This document shows, in pieces, positions 5,971 through 8,864 of a DNA stretch of 8,864 bases. The notes beneath the pieces were generated by a model. That model saw only the letters and a program-made list of their open reading frames with translations. It did not search any database and was not told the DNA's origin. The stretch is from Helicobacter sp. (GTDB taxonomy: Bacteria; Campylobacterota; Campylobacteria; Campylobacterales; Helicobacteraceae). The position numbers and the translations under genes were made by a program. Where the stretch lies: the NCBI GenBank assembly GCA_014799985.1, contig JAAVGZ010000065.1, positions 1 through 8,864 of the forward strand. Direction: 5' to 3'. How positions within the stretch are numbered: position 1 is the stretch's first letter; each line of letters begins with the position of its first letter.

Positions 5971-6843
5971 ATGAAAATCATCATTTTTGGCGCGGGAATG
6001 GCGGCGCCGCATTGCGCGCAATACGCCCGCTATCTCGGGCATGAGATTCTATGTTTTGTCGACAACGACCCTAACAAACAGGGCAAAACAATCACACTAG
6101 AAGCTGCGGGGGGGGGGGGCAAAAATGTTTATGAGATAAAGCCCCCGTCTGCCCTGCTCGAGATGTCATTCGATAGGGTGATGCTTTCACTCTATTTTGC
6201 AAGTTGGTGCGAAAAAGTTTGCCAACAACTTACAAATGATTTTGCAATTCCTGCCCATAAAATTGACACGAGTTTTGTAACTTTTCGGCATGCCTCGCGC
6301 TATATTTTCTTGACAAAAGTCGCAAAAATACTGCGCAATCTGCAAGGAAATGTTGCAGAACTCGGCGTTTTTCGCGGCGAGTTTGCGCGGCACATCAACG
6401 CGCATTTCCCGACCAAAAAGCTCTACTTGTTCGACACTTTCGAGGGTTTCACAGAATCGGATTTGCAACATGAGAATCGGCATGTGCAAAACATGGGCGT
6501 TGGACATTTGGGCGACACGCATGTCGAGCTCGTTTTGTCGCAAATGCCGCATGTCGCGCAATGCGTGGTGCGCAAAGGCTGGTTTCCCGACACTGCGCGC
6601 GGGCTCGAAAATGAGCGCTTCTGCTTCGTGAGTCTCGATACCGATTTGCACGATTCCACCCTCGCGGGGCTTGAGTTTTTCTACCCGCGCCTTGTGAGCG
6701 GCGGGGTGATTTTGGTTGATGATTACGACAGCGGTTTTGACGGCGTGTCAAGGGCTGTCGATGCGTTTTGTGCACGCGAAAAGATTGCGTGCATGCCCAT
6801 TGGCGACATTTTTAGCGTTGCGTTGCAAAAGGGCGCAATATGA
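5971..6843 (+). CDS. Phase-variable TylF/MycF-type methyltransferase with N-terminal Rossmann-like domain (copy 2)
   Basis: AGGAGG at 5961-5966 sets the start. The 290-residue product is a tandem paralogue of the preceding gene with the same order: IIFGAGMAA (4-12), CFVDNDPNKQG (28-38), VAELGVFRGEFA (128-139), FDTFEGF (154-160), KGWFPDT (202-208), SLDTDLH (D223, D225) and VDDY (D250, D251). All expected TylF-type SAM- and metal-site residues are present, so both copies look functional. Divergence is greatest at residues 51-115 and 161-190, which may give a different acceptor sugar or position. Twelve G at codons 46-50 make it phase-variable: loss of one G leads to a stop at 6137-6139 and gain of one to a stop at 6132-6134. 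Its stop overlaps the next start as ATGA. Confidence 0.85.
   Translation: MKIIIFGAGMAAPHCAQYARYLGHEILCFVDNDPNKQGKTITLEAAGGGGKNVYEIKPPSALLEMSFDRVMLSLYFASWCEKVCQQLTNDFAIPAHKIDTSFVTFRHASRYIFLTKVAKILRNLQGNVAELGVFRGEFARHINAHFPTKKLYLFDTFEGFTESDLQHENRHVQNMGVGHLGDTHVELVLSQMPHVAQCVVRKGWFPDTARGLENERFCFVSLDTDLHDSTLAGLEFFYPRLVSGGVILVDDYDSGFDGVSRAVDAFCAREKIACMPIGDIFSVALQKGAI
6108..6119 (+). repeat. Intragenic poly-G tract (G12), phase-variation site of copy 2
   Basis: Twelve G encode Ala-Gly-Gly-Gly-Gly at residues 46-50, next to the same point as in copy 1 (two bases offset relative to the start codon). The frame is open at this length. Because this tract lies upstream of coupled genes, an OFF state could also lower translation of the SDR gene that follows. 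Confidence 0.9.
6556..6620 (+). repeat. Near-identical block shared with 5646-5710
   Basis: Partner of the block in the upstream paralogue: same 65-base stretch with two silent differences. Together the two copies are long enough for homologous recombination, which could delete about 910 bases and leave one hybrid methyltransferase gene. Confidence 0.8.
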
Positions 6844-7838
6844 GCGTCTATGCGCAACATCTTGCGAGCCTCTACGAGCCCGAACTTTTGGAATCGCTTG
6901 AGGGCAAGACATTGCTCATCACGGGCGCGAGCGGGCTCATCGGCAGATTCTTTGTCGATTCGCTGCTCGCGAGCGATGTCGATTTCCGCCTCGTCTTGCC
7001 AGCGCGACACCAAATGTCGTTTGAGGATTCGCGCGTACAGAGCTTTGTTGCCGACATCTGCGAGCCGCTTACGCTCCCTAGCGCGACAAGGCTTGACGCG
7101 ATATTCCATCTCGCCTCGCCTGCGTTTCCTGCTGCCTATCACAATGCCCCGCTTGAGCCCGTCATGTGCAACATTGACGCAACGCGACATCTGCTCGAGC
7201 TCGCGAGCGCACATCATGCAAGATTTATTTTTTCGAGCAGTTGCGAGATTTATGGCGAGAGTGCGAAGATTCTCGCCGAGACCGACATGGGCTACCTCGA
7301 TTGCATGCAGCCGCGCAATTGCTACAACGAAAGCAAGCGCCTTGCCGAGACGCTTACGCAGGTTTATGCGCAATATCGGGGCGTAGATACCGTTGTGTTG
7401 CGGCTTCCGCGCACATTTGGTGCAACTTTTGGCGCACAAAACAATAGCGCGTGCGCATCGTTTTTGCGCGATTGCGCAATGGATAGGGACATTTGGCTCA
7501 AGAGCGATGGGCAGCAGATGTATAGCTTCTTGTATGTCGGTGATTGCGCGCGTGCGCTTGCCTTTGCGCTGTCGCTGCCCGCAAACCAAGCCTACAATGT
7601 CGCGGCTTGTGCGATGAAATTGTATGATTTTGCGGCGGAACTTGCCAAGCTGAATCCAAAAATTACGCTCAAACATGAGCGTGCCGAGCTCATAGGATAT
7701 GGGAAAACGCAGCATGTTGTTTTTGATACGAGTAAGATTCAAGGGCATGGGTTTGGTACAAAATTTAGTGTATTGCAGGGGCTTTCCATCAGCCTCGCAA
7801 TCTTGCGCGAGCGCAGGGAAAATGGGGAGCGGCTATGA
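6840..7838 (+). CDS. Extended SDR, NAD-dependent epimerase/dehydratase family
   Basis: The 332-residue product has the NAD-binding loop TGASGLIG at 28-35, the HLASPAFPAAY segment at 90-100, SSSCEIYG at 132-139 with the likely catalytic Ser, and the YxxxK pair Y162/K166 in CYNESK. The HLASPA and P-RNCY-ESKR pattern is closest, by memory, to UDP-glucuronate decarboxylase and dTDP-glucose 4,6-dehydratase-like SDRs, but the substrate cannot be fixed from sequence. Length is normal for the family. The start overlaps the previous stop (ATGA) and its own stop overlaps the next start in the same way, so it is translationally linked to both the methyltransferase and the cytidylyltransferase. That context suggests it makes or modifies the sugar or alditol that is then activated with CTP. 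Its GC content is visibly higher than that of the unassigned genes upstream. Confidence 0.85.
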   Translation: MSVYAQHLASLYEPELLESLEGKTLLITGASGLIGRFFVDSLLASDVDFRLVLPARHQMSFEDSRVQSFVADICEPLTLPSATRLDAIFHLASPAFPAAYHNAPLEPVMCNIDATRHLLELASAHHARFIFSSSCEIYGESAKILAETDMGYLDCMQPRNCYNESKRLAETLTQVYAQYRGVDTVVLRLPRTFGATFGAQNNSACASFLRDCAMDRDIWLKSDGQQMYSFLYVGDCARALAFALSLPANQAYNVAACAMKLYDFAAELAKLNPKITLKHERAELIGYGKTQHVVFDTSKIQGHGFGTKFSVLQGLSISLAILRERRENGERL

Positions 7839-8551
7839 GCCGTGTTGCGGCAATCATCACAGCGGGTGGAATCGGCGCGCGCACGGGAATGGAGATTCCG
7901 AAGCAATTCGTGGTTGTCGAGGGCAAGCCCGTTGTGATTCATACGCTCGAGGTGTTTAACAATCACCCCGAAATCGACATCATCTGCGTACCTTGTTTGG
8001 TTGGTTGGGAAGAGAGGCTCGAAAGTTATGCGAAAGAGTTTTGTATCTCGAAGCTAAAGTTGATTGTTCAGGGTGGCGAAACGGGTTTTTTGTCGATTCG
8101 CAACGCGCTCTTCGCGCTCAAGCCCCATTTGGACGATAAAGATATTGTGATGGTGCATGATGGCATTCGCCCGCTCGTGAGCGAGCGGCTCATCAGCGAC
8201 AACCTCGTGCTGTGCAGGGCGAAGGGCAACGCCGTTGCGGTGGTGGATTGCCTCGAGACGATGTTGCAAGTCGATTGTGCTGATTCTGCTTCTGCGCAAA
8301 CGAGCCTCGATAAAGATAGGATAAAACGTGCGCAAGCGCCGCAATCGCTGACCTTTGGTGAGTTTATGGCGCTACATCGCGCGGCGCAGCAGAACATCAC
8401 CACTGATGCTGTCGCGACATCTGCCCTACTAACGGCGCTTGGGCGGCGCGTGTGGATTCATCGTGGCGATGAGGGGAATATCAAGATTACGCACACGCAA
8501 GACATCGAGATTTTCCGCACGATTCTGTCTTTGCGTAATCAACCTAAATGA
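7835..8551 (+). CDS. IspD/TarI-family cytidylyltransferase, probably for CDP-ribitol or a related alditol
   Basis: The 238-residue product has the nucleotidyltransferase loop AGGIGARTGMEIPKQF at 10-25 (R16 and K23 contact CTP in the family), VHDGIRP at 107-113, RAQAPQ at 165-170, TDAVATSALL at 190-199 and NIKIT at 215-219 with a second conserved Lys. It joins CTP to a sugar-alcohol phosphate, releasing pyrophosphate. IspD itself, of isoprenoid synthesis, is normally half of a fused IspDF in Campylobacterota, so a stand-alone copy beside sugar genes is better read as a TarI/Bcs1-like enzyme making CDP-ribitol or similar for a teichoic-acid-like or phospho-alditol side chain. The start uses GGGGAG at 7824-7829 and overlaps the SDR stop. 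A true IspD cannot be excluded from motifs alone. It is the last gene of the operon. Confidence 0.85.
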   Translation: MSRVAAIITAGGIGARTGMEIPKQFVVVEGKPVVIHTLEVFNNHPEIDIICVPCLVGWEERLESYAKEFCISKLKLIVQGGETGFLSIRNALFALKPHLDDKDIVMVHDGIRPLVSERLISDNLVLCRAKGNAVAVVDCLETMLQVDCADSASAQTSLDKDRIKRAQAPQSLTFGEFMALHRAAQQNITTDAVATSALLTALGRRVWIHRGDEGNIKITHTQDIEIFRTILSLRNQPK

Positions 8552-8554
8552 CCA

Positions 8555-8592
8555 CCCCTTGCCCCCAGAGCACAGGGAGGGGGAATTATTTT
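8555..8592 (+). terminator. GC-rich hairpin after the last gene, possible terminator
   Basis: Starting four bases after the stop codon, CCCCTTGCCC (8555-8564) can pair with GGGAGGGG (8575-8582) with a small internal loop, followed by GAATTATTTT. The stem is strong, but the T-rich tail is interrupted, so termination is plausible rather than certain. Confidence 0.45.
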
Positions 8593-8603
8593 GTAATGGC
8601 AAA

Positions 8604-8663
8604 ATTGGAGGTGCGACTTTAGTCGCACTCGTTAATATGTGCGGTTAAAATCGCACCTCCAAT
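8604..8663. repeat. 25-bp imperfect inverted repeat with nested hairpins
   Basis: ATTGGAGGTGCGAC...GTCGCAC (8604-8628) and GTGCGG...GTGCGA-type complement (8639-8663) pair with three mismatches around a ten-base loop. The left arm also folds by itself: GTGCGAC (8611-8617) with GTCGCAC (8622-8628); the right arm does so with GTGCG (8639-8643) and CGCAC (8652-8656). Thus one long hairpin or two short ones are possible. It abuts the MITE-like unit that follows. It may be a dispersed repeat of its own or a backup terminator; no T-run follows. Confidence 0.7.
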
Positions 8664-8770
8664 GTCATTGCGAGCGAAGCGAAGCAATCTAACGTCGTAG
8701 AATCCTCATGATTTTAGCTTCACGCACGGTTGATTGCCACGCTCGCCCAACGGGCTCGCTCGCAATGACA
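8663..8770 (-). repeat. MITE-like palindromic repeat, unit 3 (108 bp, inverted relative to unit 2)
   Basis: It begins TGTCATTGCGAGCGAAGCGA and ends TCGCTCGCAATGACA. Read on the minus strand it aligns with 182-294 from end to end: same termini, a side hairpin GCCC-GTT-GGGC where unit 2 has GCAC-AAC-GTGC, then a GGCAATCAACCGTG block, and AATCATGAGGATTCTA. There is no gene. With unit 2 it brackets the whole coding region as an inverted pair. Confidence 0.8.
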
Positions 8771-8864
8771 GATGGGTAGCTTCTGTAGAATCCCCAGAAA
8801 AAGCGCGCGCAAAGCTATGGCGAAGCCACAGCACAGCGCCGCTTTGAAGATTGCAATCCCTTAA
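8771..8864. other. Terminal stretch without a supportable gene
   Basis: Open frames here are under 20 codons and have no ribosome site. A minus-strand gene could end with the TTA at 8861-8863, but too little lies within the window to tell. Confidence 0.4.

Noticed and set aside
6723..7748. Long antisense open frame of 341 codons on the minus strand
   Set aside because: It lies opposite the SDR gene, which has clear NAD-binding and YxxxK motifs and ATGA coupling. The opposite frame stays open because of the GC-rich codon use; its product is Arg/Cys-rich without a motif.
8439..8648. Plus-strand open frame across the end of the cytidylyltransferase gene and following hairpins
   Set aside because: Out-of-frame shadow running into repeat DNA, without a ribosome site.

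Overview
The window looks like an accessory, surface-variation region of a Campylobacterota genome, most likely a Helicobacter species of moderate GC content. Pointers are three long poly-G contingency tracts (11, 12 and 12 G) in under 9 kb, tight all-plus-strand operons with ATGA stop/start overlaps and strong AAGGAG-type ribosome sites, and dispersed palindromic repeats ending in TGTCATTGCGAGCG. The genus call is inference; no rRNA, tRNA or housekeeping gene is present to confirm it.

Layout. Bases 1-626 carry no convincing gene: a 27-bp perfect inverted repeat (28-54 / 323-349) encloses two palindromic MITE-like units (66-154 and 182-294), followed by a C-rich, G-poor stretch (350-530) and an intergenic G11 tract (538-548) directly next to a TAGAAT -10-like box. 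Next come a small single-pass membrane ORF (627-767) overlapping a YkgJ-type cysteine-cluster protein (754-1062).

Bases 1107-5004 hold four genes I cannot assign to a known function: a 340-residue protein with a long Gly/Ala hydrophobic hairpin between coiled-coil arms, a 547-residue protein with a soluble N-terminus and hydrophobic C-terminal segments, a 269-residue helical protein and a 111-residue charged protein. They are spaced or overlapped as one transcription unit, with a stable hairpin between the first two and a weak terminator-like hairpin after the last. This is the best candidate for an undescribed membrane-associated system.

Bases 5061-8551 are a surface-polysaccharide segment: two tandem paralogues with an N-terminal Rossmann-like nucleotide-binding domain fused to a TylF/MycF-type methyltransferase, each with a G12 tract at about codon 47-50 and therefore phase-variable; then an extended SDR (NAD-dependent epimerase/dehydratase) and an IspD/TarI-family cytidylyltransferase, probably making a CDP-activated alditol such as CDP-ribitol. 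The last three genes are joined by 4-base overlaps. I infer that they make and decorate a capsule or lipooligosaccharide component whose methylation can switch on and off in two independent steps.

Bases 8552-8864 are non-coding: a GC-rich hairpin after the last gene, a 25-bp imperfect inverted repeat, and a third MITE-like unit that is an end-to-end homologue of the 182-294 unit in opposite orientation, so the whole gene block is bracketed by inverted copies of one repeat.
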